64,000 nt of DNA from Selenomonadaceae bacterium (GCA_017476005.1 JAFVEM010000016.1:1-64000); one strand, 5' to 3'. Positions 1 to 7,940 are shown, counted from the stretch's first letter. Numbers and translations are program-made. The notes: generated from the letters alone by a model not told the origin.

Positions 1-108
1 GTTGCATGATCTTAGCATTGTTCAGTTTTCAAGGAACACAACCTCGCTCTTTGGCCTTGCCTCACGAGCGAGCTTGCTTATAATACCTCACCACTTTTAT
101 CCTGTCAA
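1..108 (-). promoter_or_regulatory. Probable rRNA operon promoter and leader (minus strand, reading off the left edge)
   Basis: On the minus strand there is a near-consensus sigma-A promoter: TTGACA (103-108), a 17-bp spacer and TATTAT (80-85), with an A/T-rich stretch upstream (about 111-145) resembling an UP element. The transcribed leader contains TTGAAAACTGAACAATG (revcomp of about 16-32), a sequence typical of Firmicutes 16S or 23S rRNA leaders. The rRNA genes themselves are outside the window, so the identity of the operon is inferred. Confidence 0.65.
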
Positions 109-179
109 GACCTTTTTTTACTTTTCGCGAAAAAAATTTTTTGAGGCGCCCCGAAAGCCTCTCAGCACTAATTTCCCTC

Positions 180-208
180 TTGTCACCTAAAGCTCAATTT
201 GCTACAAT
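180..208 (+). promoter_or_regulatory. Sigma-A promoter for rubrerythrin
   Basis: TTGTCA (180-185), a 17-bp spacer and TACAAT (203-208) lie about 50 bp upstream of the rubrerythrin start. The gene has a strong ribosome site, aggagag, at 240-246. The promoter is divergent from the presumed rRNA promoter on the other strand. Confidence 0.6.
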
Positions 209-255
209 AAATTTCGGTGAGCTTATCATATTTGTAACTAGGAGAGTGATTTTCG

Positions 256-789
256 ATGGATTTGAAGGGTTCTCAGACGGAGAAAAATCTGTGGGCGGCC
301 TTTGCCGGGGAGTCTCAGGCGCGCAACAAGTACAGCTACAACGACTCGCGCGCCAAGAAGGACGGCTATGTGCAGATAGCCAACATCTTCAGCGAAACGG
401 CGGATAACGAGAAGGAACACGCCAAGATTTGGTTCAAGCTGGTGGAAGGCATCGGCGATACCAAGGCTAATCTCGCGGCGGCGGCTGCCGGCGAAAACGA
501 AGAGTGGACTTCCATGTATCCCGGGTTCGCCAAGGTGGCGCGCGAAGAGGGCTTCGATAAGATTGCCGCCCTCTTTGAGGCCGTGGCCAAAATCGAAAAG
601 GAGCACGAGACTCGCTATAAGTTGCTCCTTGCCAACATCGACGAAGGCAAGGTCTTTAAGGCTGAGGAAAAGGTTATTTGGCAGTGCTTGAACTGCGGCT
701 ATGTGTGCGAGAGTCCCAAGGCTCCCGAAAAATGCCCGGTTTGCGATCATCCTCAGGCTTATTTCCAGCGCGTAGCCAAAAACTACTGA
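256..789 (+). CDS. rbr: Rubrerythrin
   Basis: This is a 177-residue rubrerythrin, a cytosolic non-heme iron peroxidase that reduces hydrogen peroxide in anaerobes. The N-terminal four-helix ferritin-like domain carries the diiron ligands: Glu19 in GESQAR and two EKEH motifs near residues 52-55 and 114-117. The C-terminal rubredoxin domain has paired CxxC motifs (CLNC and CPVC) that bind the electron-transfer iron. Length and domain order are standard for the family. It has its own promoter at 180-208 and appears monocistronic, with an imperfect hairpin directly downstream. An oxidative-stress role is family knowledge; no PerR box was identified. Confidence 0.95.
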   Translation: MDLKGSQTEKNLWAAFAGESQARNKYSYNDSRAKKDGYVQIANIFSETADNEKEHAKIWFKLVEGIGDTKANLAAAAAGENEEWTSMYPGFAKVAREEGFDKIAALFEAVAKIEKEHETRYKLLLANIDEGKVFKAEEKVIWQCLNCGYVCESPKAPEKCPVCDHPQAYFQRVAKNY

Positions 790-799
790 TAAAAAAGGG

Positions 800-841
800 A
801 GCTTCGCCCCTCTGACCTTAGGTCGGAGGAACGAGGCTCTT
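800..841 (+). terminator. Imperfect intercistronic hairpin after rubrerythrin
   Basis: A long imperfect stem (outer AGCTTCG with CGAGGCT, inner CCTCTGACC with GGTCGGAGG, loop TTA) is followed by a short CTTT. It may be a weak terminator or a processing hairpin between rubrerythrin and the phosphate genes. Confidence 0.4.
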
Positions 842-876
842 TGGTGTATAACTTCACTGCAAAAAAGGAGGCATCT

Positions 877-1503
877 ATGTTTAACTTTGGTCGTAAGGAC
901 ATGGAGTATTTCGCTTGGTTCGTGGAAAGCGCCCAGTGCTTCAATCAGGGAGCCAAGGTGATGCACGAAGTCATGGTGGATTACAGCGCCGCCGACGAAA
1001 AAATGAAGCGTATCGTGGATCTGGAACACGCCGCCGACGCCATTAACGACAAGATTATCGATAAGCTGAACATGACCTTCATCACCCCCATTGATCGGGA
1101 AGACATCTATTACCTCGCTAATGGTCTCGACGACGGCGTTGACCTCCTCCACGGCACCCTCCAGCGCATCGTCATGTACCACACGGGGGAGGCCATGCCT
1201 GGCGCCGTGTCCCTCACCAAGCTCATCATCGACGCCACCCAAGAAATCATCAACGCCTTTTCCCTTCTCACCGACATTCCCAAAAATCAAGTCCCTCTCC
1301 TCGACGCCACCCACAAAATCAGCAAACTGGAAAGCGAAGGGGATGATGTTTTTCGGCAAGAAGTAGCCGTCCTGTTTAAAAATCAAAAAGACCCCATCGA
1401 ACTCATCAAATGGAAGGACATCCTAGAAAATCTGGAAGACACGCTGGATCACTGCGAGCGCATAGCGGATATGCTCCGAGGGGTGGTCATGAAGTATGCC
1501 TGA
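877..1503 (+). CDS. DUF47 family PhoU-like protein
   Basis: This 208-residue all-helical protein belongs to the DUF47/PhoU-like family, which nearly always sits beside PiT-type phosphate permeases and is thought to modulate them. I start it at the ATG at 877, behind aaaaaaggagg, rather than at an in-frame TTG at 841 that has no ribosome site. It opens MFNFGRKDMEYFAWFVESA. Its stop overlaps the start of the downstream permease by 8 bp, so the two are translationally coupled. A role in regulating phosphate transport is inferred from family and context. Confidence 0.88.
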   Translation: MFNFGRKDMEYFAWFVESAQCFNQGAKVMHEVMVDYSAADEKMKRIVDLEHAADAINDKIIDKLNMTFITPIDREDIYYLANGLDDGVDLLHGTLQRIVMYHTGEAMPGAVSLTKLIIDATQEIINAFSLLTDIPKNQVPLLDATHKISKLESEGDDVFRQEVAVLFKNQKDPIELIKWKDILENLEDTLDHCERIADMLRGVVMKYA

Positions 1504-2494
1504 GTTGCAACTGATGATCTTCACCGTCATCGCCCTCGCCCTCATCTTCGACTTCATCAACGGCTTTCACGACACGGCCAACGCCATCGCCACCTCCGTT
1601 TCCACCAGAGCCATCCGCCCCGGACACGCCATCGTCATGGCGGCTATCCTCAATTTTGCCGGCGCCATGTACAGCACCGGCGTGGCCAAAACCATCGGTG
1701 GCGACATCGTAAGCTCCGCCAAACAAATCGACGAGCTGATTTTAATCGCGGCACTCTTCGGGGCGGTGATTTGGAATCTCATCACTTGGTGGTTTGCCGT
1801 CCCCAGCAGTTCTTCCCATGCCCTAGTGGGGGGACTTATTGGAGCAGTGCTGGTGTCGGTGGGCGCCGAAGGTCTAAATTTTTTCGGCATCGGGAAAATA
1901 GTTATCTCCCTCATCGCCTCGCCCATCATCGGCATTGTCAGCGGTTGTATCATCATGACCTTGCTCTTTCATATCTTCGGCCGCTTCAGTCCCTCGGCCA
2001 TCAATCAGAAATTCCGCAAGATGCAAATTCTGTCGGCGGCTTCCATGGCCTTCTCCCACGGTTCCAACGACGCGCAGAAATCCATGGGTATCATCACTCT
2101 TGCGCTTCTCTCCGGCGGTTATCTGGAAGTTTTTGAGGTGCCTTTTTATGTAAAGGTCTTGGCGGCCACGGCTATGGCCATGGGTACGGCTGTGGGCGGT
2201 TGGCGCATCATCAAAACAATCGGCGGCAATATTTTCAAGCTGGAACCCATCAGCGGTTTTGCGGCGGATTTAAATTCCTCCGTCGTCATCTTTACGGCCA
2301 CCTTATTACACCTCCCCGTCAGCACCACCCATGTGGTCTCCGGCTCCATCATGGGCGTTGGCACCGCCAAACGAGTCAACGCCGTTCGTTGGGGCGTAGC
2401 GCAACAAATGGTCTTAGCTTGGGTACTCACCATTCCCTGCACCGCCGTCATGGGTGCTTTAGCTTACCTAGCGGCGCAAAATATCTTTGGCTAA
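1496..2494 (+). CDS. pit: PiT family inorganic phosphate permease
   Basis: This 332-residue polytopic membrane protein carries both copies of the PiT signature: GFHDTANAIATSVSTRA near the N-terminus (residues 23-39) and FSHGSNDAQKSMG in the second half. The inverted duplicated architecture matches low-affinity, proton- or sodium-coupled phosphate transporters of the PF01384 family. It overlaps the DUF47 gene by 8 bp, giving the common DUF47-PiT operon, and is followed by a strong terminator at 2501-2538. Confidence 0.93.
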   Translation: MPELQLMIFTVIALALIFDFINGFHDTANAIATSVSTRAIRPGHAIVMAAILNFAGAMYSTGVAKTIGGDIVSSAKQIDELILIAALFGAVIWNLITWWFAVPSSSSHALVGGLIGAVLVSVGAEGLNFFGIGKIVISLIASPIIGIVSGCIIMTLLFHIFGRFSPSAINQKFRKMQILSAASMAFSHGSNDAQKSMGIITLALLSGGYLEVFEVPFYVKVLAATAMAMGTAVGGWRIIKTIGGNIFKLEPISGFAADLNSSVVIFTATLLHLPVSTTHVVSGSIMGVGTAKRVNAVRWGVAQQMVLAWVLTIPCTAVMGALAYLAAQNIFG

Positions 2495-2500
2495 AAAACG

Positions 2501-2538
2501 AGGCAGTGAAGACATCAATCCTCACTGCCTATTTTTTT
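2501..2538 (+). terminator. Rho-independent terminator after pit
   Basis: A perfect 9-bp stem, aggcagtga (2501-2509) with tcactgcct (2522-2530), is followed by a run of seven T. It closes the DUF47-pit operon. Confidence 0.88.
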
Positions 2539-2541
2539 GCC

Positions 2542-2581
2542 CACAAAAATGTCTTGTGGGGGGGGGCAGACGTGGTATTAT
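2542..2581 (+). promoter_or_regulatory. Promoter element with G9 tract in its spacer (copy 1 of a 40-bp repeat)
   Basis: TTGTGG (2554-2559), a 16-bp spacer and an extended -10, TGgTATTAT (2573-2581), lie 46 bp upstream of the FAD oxidoreductase start. Nine consecutive G (2558-2566) run from the end of the -35 into the spacer. The whole 40 bp recurs at 54111-54150 with 35 of 40 bases identical and no gaps. A homopolymer here could change spacer length by slippage, but no variation can be seen in one sequence. Confidence 0.6.
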
Positions 2582-2626
2582 AATTCCCTGTTGCAAACAC
2601 ATTTCAAGTAAAGAGGCGATGGCCAC

Positions 2627-3760
2627 ATGACTTACGAGGCGGACAAAATTGTAATCGGCGCCGGGCTGTACGGCTTTTATGCCGCGCTCTTTGCCGCTCG
2701 ACGCGGCGAAAAAGTGATTGTCCTCGAATGCGACGAGGCTCCCTTTAAACGCGCCACCTACATAAATCAAGCTCGCGTTCATCAGGGCTACCATTATCCC
2801 CGTTCCCTTTCCACGGCGCTGAAATCCGCCGGCTATTTTGCCCGGTTTAACGCAGACTTCGCTTTTTGTCTGCGACGTGATTTTCAGAAAATATACGCCA
2901 CCAGTAGCCGCTATTCGTGGTCTAACAGCGAGCAGTTTAAACATTTTTGCGCGGCGGCAAACATCCCCTGCCAAGAAGTCCCCACCGGCGAGTTTTTCCA
3001 AGCGGACAAATGCGACGGCGCTTTTTTAACTCGCGAATACACCTACGACGCTATGGTGCTACGCGATTATTATGTGGAGAAATTAAAGGAGGAGGGCGAG
3101 CGCGTACAGATAAACTACGGCGTAAAAATCACCGTCATGGAACGAGCCGCCGCCCTCTACCGTCTGCACACTGCCGACGGTCAAATTTACGCGGCGCCTT
3201 TCGTGTTGAACGCCACTTACGCCGGTACCAATCAGCTCCTAGCCATGCTGGATTTTGCGCCTTTCAAAATAAAATACGAGCTGTGCGAGATAATTCTCTG
3301 CCGCCCCACGGGAAAACTGCCGGAATACGGTATTACCGTCATGGACGGCCCCTTCTTTTCCATCATGCCCTTCGGCCAAACGCCCTACCATTCCCTGACG
3401 GCGGTAGCCTTCACCCCTCATAACGTCAGCTACGACGCACTTCCCACCTTCGATTGCCAACAAGGACTGGCCTCTTTTTGCTCGCCTAAGCATCTGAGCA
3501 ACTGCAACGATTGCCCCCACAAGCCCGTCACCGCCTTTCCCTACATGGCGCAACTGGCGCGGCAATACTTGCTCCCCACTTACGGTTTTGACTACCAAGC
3601 CTCCCTCTTCTCCATGAAGCCCATACTCATGAGTTCGGAGATAGATGACTCGCGACCCACGGTGATAAGAGTCTATAGCAAAAACCCCACTTTCGTGGGG
3701 GTGCTGTCCGGGAAAATAAACACGGTTTACGATTTGGACGAGGTGTTAGCGAATGGTTGA
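2627..3760 (+). CDS. FAD-dependent oxidoreductase (DAO-like) of the glycan cluster
   Basis: This 377-residue protein begins with a dinucleotide-binding Rossmann motif, IVIGAGLYGFYAALFAARRG (residues 8-27), then an acidic strand end (VLECDEA), typical of DAO-type flavoproteins (PF01266). A Cys-rich patch, CSPKHLSNCNDCPHKP, lies near residues 286-301. Such oxidoreductases recur in capsule and O-antigen loci, but the substrate cannot be told from sequence. It is the first gene of the cluster, downstream of the G-tract promoter, and overlaps the next glycosyltransferase by 8 bp. There is no signal peptide, so it should be cytosolic. Confidence 0.72.
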   Translation: MTYEADKIVIGAGLYGFYAALFAARRGEKVIVLECDEAPFKRATYINQARVHQGYHYPRSLSTALKSAGYFARFNADFAFCLRRDFQKIYATSSRYSWSNSEQFKHFCAAANIPCQEVPTGEFFQADKCDGAFLTREYTYDAMVLRDYYVEKLKEEGERVQINYGVKITVMERAAALYRLHTADGQIYAAPFVLNATYAGTNQLLAMLDFAPFKIKYELCEIILCRPTGKLPEYGITVMDGPFFSIMPFGQTPYHSLTAVAFTPHNVSYDALPTFDCQQGLASFCSPKHLSNCNDCPHKPVTAFPYMAQLARQYLLPTYGFDYQASLFSMKPILMSSEIDDSRPTVIRVYSKNPTFVGVLSGKINTVYDLDEVLANG

Positions 3761-4700
3761 AACAAGGGAAAAGGAAACAAATTTCGTATCGGCGGTGATT
3801 TATATACACAACTCCGCCGCCGCGCTCCGTGAATTTTTGACCGCCGTGCGCGAGGTACTCGGGGAAAATTTTGCCCACGGAGAAATAATTTGCGTCGATG
3901 ACGCCTCCCAAGATGAAAGCCGCGAGGTTATCCGCGCCGTGGCCAAGAAAGGGGACGGCATCGGCGTGAGCCTCCTCTCCATGAGTCACTACCACGGGGT
4001 AGAGGCGGCCATGAACGCCGGGGTGGATCTCTCCATTGGGGATTTCGTCTTTGAGTTTGACAGCGCCCTTTTGGATTTTCCGCCGGAGCTAATCATGACA
4101 GTTTACCGACGGTCGCTGGATGGTTATGACATTGTGAACGCCGCGCCCCAAGGCAAAAATCGCCTCTCCTCCGGCCTGTTCTATTGGCTGTTCGATAAAT
4201 TCAGTCATGTGAGCTACCACCTGACCACGGAGCGTTTCCGCATTTTAAGTCGCCGGGTCATCAATCGGGTCGCCAGTATGAACAAGGCCATCCCCTATCG
4301 CAAAGCGGTTTATGCCGGTTGCGGTTTTCCCATGGACAATATTTTTTACGAGGCGCGGCCGGGGCACACCGCCGCCGAGGACACCGAAGAAAATTCCTAC
4401 CGCCAGCGGCTGGCGGTGGATGCCATGCTGCTCTTTACTGATGTTGGTGCGAAAATTTCCGCCTACATGACGGGGCTAATGATGATGGTGGCGGTTCTCA
4501 CAGCCGTGTACGCCCTCATTACTTACGTCGAACGCTCCCCCGTGGCCGGTTGGACATCTACCACCTTGTTTTTGTCCTTCGCCTTCTTCTGCCTGTTCGG
4601 CCTATTGACGCTGATAGCCAAGTACCTGCAACTCATTGTCCGTCTCGTCTTTCAACGCCAGCATTACAGTTTTATCGGGATTGAGAAACTGACGAAGTAA
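3753..4700 (+). CDS. GT2 family glycosyltransferase with C-terminal membrane segments
   Basis: This 315-residue protein has an N-terminal GT-A fold. The sequence ICVDDASQDESREVI (about residues 49-63) is the nucleotide-sugar binding strand of GT2 enzymes, and FEFDSALLDFPPELI stands where the usual DxD region lies, in a somewhat degenerate form. Two hydrophobic segments near residues 245-265 and 272-295 would anchor it in the membrane, as in polyprenyl-phosphate glycosyltransferases of the DPM1/GtrB type. It overlaps the FAD oxidoreductase gene by 8 bp. A role in transferring a sugar to a lipid carrier for surface glycan synthesis is inferred. Confidence 0.75.
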   Translation: MVETREKETNFVSAVIYIHNSAAALREFLTAVREVLGENFAHGEIICVDDASQDESREVIRAVAKKGDGIGVSLLSMSHYHGVEAAMNAGVDLSIGDFVFEFDSALLDFPPELIMTVYRRSLDGYDIVNAAPQGKNRLSSGLFYWLFDKFSHVSYHLTTERFRILSRRVINRVASMNKAIPYRKAVYAGCGFPMDNIFYEARPGHTAAEDTEENSYRQRLAVDAMLLFTDVGAKISAYMTGLMMMVAVLTAVYALITYVERSPVAGWTSTTLFLSFAFFCLFGLLTLIAKYLQLIVRLVFQRQHYSFIGIEKLTK

Positions 4701-4704
4701 AGGG

Positions 4705-4980
4705 TTAACCGGCCACAGCCGCCTTCTCGGCAAGTGAGAAATCAACCTCCACCGTGGACAAAATTTCATCATCTTTGCAACTAATGGCGTTCAACGGCGA
4801 AGGAGATGGTATTTGGCGACCGCAGTCTAAATAGCATTGCCCCATCATTTCGATAGCGTCCTGTATCATATCAAGGGCATTAGCGGTGCTTGTTCCCTGT
4901 GTGGCAATATCAAAATCCGGCGAGTATGGAATATAATGCGTTGCTCCCCGGCGAATTATGACCGGGTACGATGCTTTCAT
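4705..4980 (-). CDS. hicB: HicB family antitoxin
   Basis: This 91-residue protein has a HicB-like N-terminal partial RNase H fold: YPVIIRRGATHYIPYSPDF followed by a helix beginning TANALDMIQDAIEM. In HicAB modules this protein neutralises the mRNA interferase HicA. No obvious C-terminal ribbon-helix-helix or helix-turn-helix domain is visible, so autoregulation may need another factor. It lies 4 bp downstream of hicA, with a clear ribosome site (ggaggtaat). The pair is on the opposite strand to the glycan cluster that surrounds it. Confidence 0.78.
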   Translation of the reverse strand: MKASYPVIIRRGATHYIPYSPDFDIATQGTSTANALDMIQDAIEMMGQCYLDCGRQIPSPSPLNAISCKDDEILSTVEVDFSLAEKAAVAG

Positions 4981-4984
4981 GGTA

Positions 4985-5161
4985 TTACCTCCCTAAATTG
5001 TATTTTCGCAAGATACTGCGAGCCAGTTGCTCATCTATTTCAGCATGACGCGGAATAGGTTCCATGTCGTGACCATTGGTATATACATCATGGTTAGCAC
5101 CGTTTCTCAGTAAGTACCATCCTGCAAGCTGTAAGCGCTTCAGAAGAAGGCGGCGCTTCAT
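4985..5161 (-). CDS. hicA: HicA family mRNA interferase toxin
   Basis: This 58-residue toxin starts at the ATG at 5161, directly behind gggagggattattg. A longer in-frame extension to 5416 has no ribosome site and runs into the divergent SDR gene. The sequence fits HicA: LLKRLQLAGWYLLRNGANH with the catalytic-type His, then DVYTNG and IPRHAEIDEQLARSIL (PF07927). HicA proteins are double-stranded-RNA-binding-fold RNases that cleave mRNA. Toxin precedes antitoxin, the usual HicAB order. Confidence 0.8.
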   Translation of the reverse strand: MKRRLLLKRLQLAGWYLLRNGANHDVYTNGHDMEPIPRHAEIDEQLARSILRKYNLGR

Positions 5162-5186
5162 CAATAATCCCTCCCTATATAGTTGC

Positions 5187-5204
5187 TGTGTGAATAATAA
5201 CACA
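5187..5204 (-). promoter_or_regulatory. Inverted repeat upstream of hicA, candidate operator
   Basis: TGTGT and ACACA flank an 8-bp A/T centre just upstream of hicA, within the roughly 80 bp that separate it from the divergent SDR gene. On the minus strand a poor promoter (TTGTGT, 18 bp, TATATA) overlaps it. The position fits an autoregulatory site of a toxin-antitoxin operon; this is inference. Confidence 0.35.
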
Positions 5205-5241
5205 AAACTATGCTTGTTGCTAATAAAAAGTGAGGTAAAAC

Positions 5242-6162
5242 ATGAAATCATTAGTAGGCTACACCGGCTTTGTAGGCAGCAATTTAGCCGCCCAAGCCGA
5301 TTTTGACGGCTTGTATAACTCCAAGAACATCGCGGCGGCCTATGGCACCAAGCCGGACTTACTCGTTTATGCCGGAGTGCCGGCGGCGAAATTCCTCGCC
5401 AACAAGGAACCGCCAAAGGATTTGGCCGTCATCGAACAGGCCGAGGAAAATATTCGTCGCATCGCTCCTCAAAGACTGGTTCTTGTTTCCACCGTGGACG
5501 TATTCAAAAATCCCCACGGAGTAGATGAGGATAGCTCGGTTGACGTGGAGGGACTTCACGCCTACGGGCGCAATCGTTACGCCTTGGAAAAATGGGCGCG
5601 CGAGCATTACCCGACGGCGCTCATTGTGCGGCTGCCGGCCTTGTTCGGACAGAACCTTAAGAAAAACTTTCTCTACGATTTTTGCCACCCCGTCCCCACT
5701 ATGCTTAATGCCGCTAAATTTGCCGAGCTTAGTCAGCAGGAAAAAAACCTCGCCGCCTACTACACCGCCGAAGCCAACGGCTTTTTCCGTCTGCGACCGC
5801 TTTCGGCGCAAGAGGATGTCGTACTGCAAAAAATTTTCACGCGGCTTAATTTTTCGTCGTTGAACTTCACCGACAGCCGCAACGTCTATCAGTTTTATCC
5901 TTTGGCACGGCTCTGGCAAGACGTGCAGACAGCTTTAGACAACGACCTCAAATTGTGGCATGCCGCCACCGAGCCAATTAGCGCCGAAGAACTTTATCGC
6001 GAGCTTACGGGGAAAGAATTTGTAAACGAAATGAACGCCACGCCGGTACGCTATGATTTTCGGACGAAGTATGCCGCGCTGTTTGGCGGCAGTGATGGGT
6101 ATGTGTTACGCAAAAATGAAGTGATTGAGTTGGTAAGGGAGTTTGTTGAATGTCAAAATTGA
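5242..6162 (+). CDS. SDR family NAD-dependent epimerase/dehydratase-like protein
   Basis: This 306-residue protein has a short Rossmann start, GYTGFVGSNLA (residues 6-16), equivalent to the GxxGxxG of extended SDR sugar epimerases. It also has the strand RLVLVSTVDVF and the YxxxK pair in AYGRNRYALEKWA (about residues 107-119), although the first beta strand is shorter than usual. Such enzymes epimerise, dehydrate or reduce nucleotide sugars. The substrate is unknown. It overlaps the following membrane protein gene by 13 bp. The start at 5242 follows aaagtgaggt. Confidence 0.7.
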   Translation: MKSLVGYTGFVGSNLAAQADFDGLYNSKNIAAAYGTKPDLLVYAGVPAAKFLANKEPPKDLAVIEQAEENIRRIAPQRLVLVSTVDVFKNPHGVDEDSSVDVEGLHAYGRNRYALEKWAREHYPTALIVRLPALFGQNLKKNFLYDFCHPVPTMLNAAKFAELSQQEKNLAAYYTAEANGFFRLRPLSAQEDVVLQKIFTRLNFSSLNFTDSRNVYQFYPLARLWQDVQTALDNDLKLWHAATEPISAEELYRELTGKEFVNEMNATPVRYDFRTKYAALFGGSDGYVLRKNEVIELVREFVECQN

Positions 6163-7676
6163 ATGCATGGATTGAGAAGCGGCAAAAGCTCTGTTTTACG
6201 CTGGTCTTTATCTTGCTCGTTGGCGCGTATTTGGGCTACGACCGCAGTTTTCAGGCGGATAGTGAAACGCTGGTGACAGGGCCGATCCGAGCCGAAATCG
6301 AAAGCGCTGTTAAGGGAAATTATAATTTGGGCAGATACCTAGGTATTGCCGGCATTATGCAAGACTACCGCGATACCAGATACGCGGAGGACTGGGACAA
6401 AGGATACTCTGCAAAGGAGCCGGCCATAGCGATAAGCAATAACGAATTTACCCGGGAATTATTAGAAAAGGCTGTTGCTCTCGTGGATATACAAGGGCAG
6501 CGTTATGAAATAATTGGCTACCATATCGTCGCTAATTTGACACGATTAGACGTAAAAAGCGAAACGCCGCTTAACGCCGCGCAAAACGGCGAAATCGCGG
6601 AACTAAAATTTATTGACAAAGACGGCAATTATCTCCCTACTATAAAAATCCGCGATTATAAATCCCAGTACGGTATGCAAGGTCAAGTCTTTACCACGCT
6701 GGCACAGCCCATGGCGAAATATTTAAATTGGAAGCAGATACGAAATATATTCAGAAGCGTGTGCTTAGTGGCCTTAGCCGTGGTTTTAACCCTGATATGT
6801 TATTACGTCGGACGCAAATACAACTGGGGCTTGGCACTGTGTTACTGGCTGACCTTTTTAACTTCGCCGTGGATAATCAATTTTGCCCCGAATCTTTACT
6901 GGGTAGAGTTTACTTGGTTTATACCCATGCTAATCGGGTTGGTGGCCTCCTTGCATAGTGAGAGTTTCTCTGGGCGGCTCCTCGCTTATGGCCTAATGAT
7001 GGTCGCTATCGGCATCAAATGCCTGTGCGGCTACGAGTACGTTTCCACCATCATCTTGGGGGCGGCCTTGTTTCCGTTGGTCGATGTTGCTGCCCGGTGG
7101 CGGCAAGGCGATAAAAGACTAGTGGTAAATTCCGGCAAACTGGCCATAGGCTTATGTCTGGCCGGGGTAATGGGCTTCGTACTGGCGATAACGCTCCACG
7201 GCTTTTATCGCGGTGAGGGCGACATCATGTTGGGACTGAGTGACATTTATGAGCATGATGTTTTGCGTCGCACTTGGGGCGGCGATCCCCATAATTTTAG
7301 CAACAGCATAACAGTTGCTTCCCTGCAAGCCTCGGCGTTGTCGGTATTGGCCAAGTATTTTATTTTGAAGACAAGTATCGCGCTGGATATTCCCGGGGTC
7401 TTATTTCCGTTTTTGGCCGTCGCGCCCCTTATCATTTGGCATTATCGCAAACGCCACCGGCAAACGCAAATGTGGGGGACAGAAATATTTGCCTTGTATG
7501 GGCTGTCTTTTATCGCGACCGTATCGTGGCTCACGCTGGCCAAAGCCCACTCCTATGTTCATACCCACATGAACTATGTGTTGTGGTATTTCGGTTTCGT
7601 ACAAGTTTGCTTGTATTGTCTGTTGATATGGCTGAAAGAAGTCGCTGGGAAATTGCGGACGGAAAAAGAGCTATAA
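6150..7676 (+). CDS. Polytopic membrane protein of the glycan cluster, unknown function
   Basis: This 508-residue protein has one N-terminal membrane segment (residues 15-30), then an extracytoplasmic-type region of about 160 residues. About eight to nine hydrophobic segments follow from residue 200 to the end. The layout resembles GT-C-type glycosyltransferases or polymer-modifying membrane proteins, but I could not recognise a family or a catalytic motif. It overlaps the SDR gene by 13 bp, which suggests they work together. Assignment to surface glycan assembly rests on neighbours only. Confidence 0.6.
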   Translation: MSKLNAWIEKRQKLCFTLVFILLVGAYLGYDRSFQADSETLVTGPIRAEIESAVKGNYNLGRYLGIAGIMQDYRDTRYAEDWDKGYSAKEPAIAISNNEFTRELLEKAVALVDIQGQRYEIIGYHIVANLTRLDVKSETPLNAAQNGEIAELKFIDKDGNYLPTIKIRDYKSQYGMQGQVFTTLAQPMAKYLNWKQIRNIFRSVCLVALAVVLTLICYYVGRKYNWGLALCYWLTFLTSPWIINFAPNLYWVEFTWFIPMLIGLVASLHSESFSGRLLAYGLMMVAIGIKCLCGYEYVSTIILGAALFPLVDVAARWRQGDKRLVVNSGKLAIGLCLAGVMGFVLAITLHGFYRGEGDIMLGLSDIYEHDVLRRTWGGDPHNFSNSITVASLQASALSVLAKYFILKTSIALDIPGVLFPFLAVAPLIIWHYRKRHRQTQMWGTEIFALYGLSFIATVSWLTLAKAHSYVHTHMNYVLWYFGFVQVCLYCLLIWLKEVAGKLRTEKEL

Positions 7677-7683
7677 GCCGCTA

Positions 7684-7716
7684 TCTAAAAAAAGAGCCGC
7701 GTTGTATCGCGGCTCT
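7684..7716 (-). terminator. Minus-strand terminator for the 53-residue gene
   Basis: A perfect 9-bp stem, AGAGCCGCG (7693-7701) with CGCGGCTCT (7708-7716), loop ttgtat, is followed on the minus strand by seven U. On the plus strand no T run follows, so it serves the small minus-strand gene rather than the membrane protein gene. Confidence 0.8.
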
Positions 7717-7727
7717 ACATGTAAGGG

Positions 7728-7889
7728 TCATAATCCAACCATGCGTTGTGTAATATTGTCATTTTCCCAAAAGCTTACATCCACAGTATCCATATCGCTT
7801 TTGGCCGCCATCATTTCAGCGATTTGTTTGGCTAGTTCTTCTTTAGACGCATTGTCGTTTATTCCGGGTACTATAAATTTATTTTGCAT
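7728..7889 (-). CDS. Small orphan protein of 53 residues, unknown
   Basis: This short open frame encodes MQNKFIVPGINDNASKEELA and continues through a helical KQIAEMMAAKSD stretch to an acidic, aromatic end, ending in QRMVGL. Evidence that it is real: an excellent ribosome site (gggagggattat) 2-3 bp from ATG, the same string found before hicA, and a dedicated rho-independent terminator 12 bp after the stop. It lies alone on the minus strand between two plus-strand glycan genes. I do not recognise a family. It has no membrane segment. Confidence 0.6.
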   Translation of the reverse strand: MQNKFIVPGINDNASKEELAKQIAEMMAAKSDMDTVDVSFWENDNITQRMVGL

Positions 7890-7940
7890 AGATAATCCCT
7901 CCCGTATGACAAGGATTCACGAAAGGAGCCAACATCACTC

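Noticed and set aside
238-1386. Long minus-strand open frame of 382 codons opposite rubrerythrin and DUF47
   Set aside because: It is a shadow of two well-supported genes on the other strand, has no ribosome site and no known domain. Codon bias of the real genes creates it.
4985-5416. HicA extended to 143 residues
   Set aside because: The extra N-terminal part has no ribosome site, is compositionally odd, and overlaps the divergent SDR gene; the 58-residue start has a strong ribosome site.
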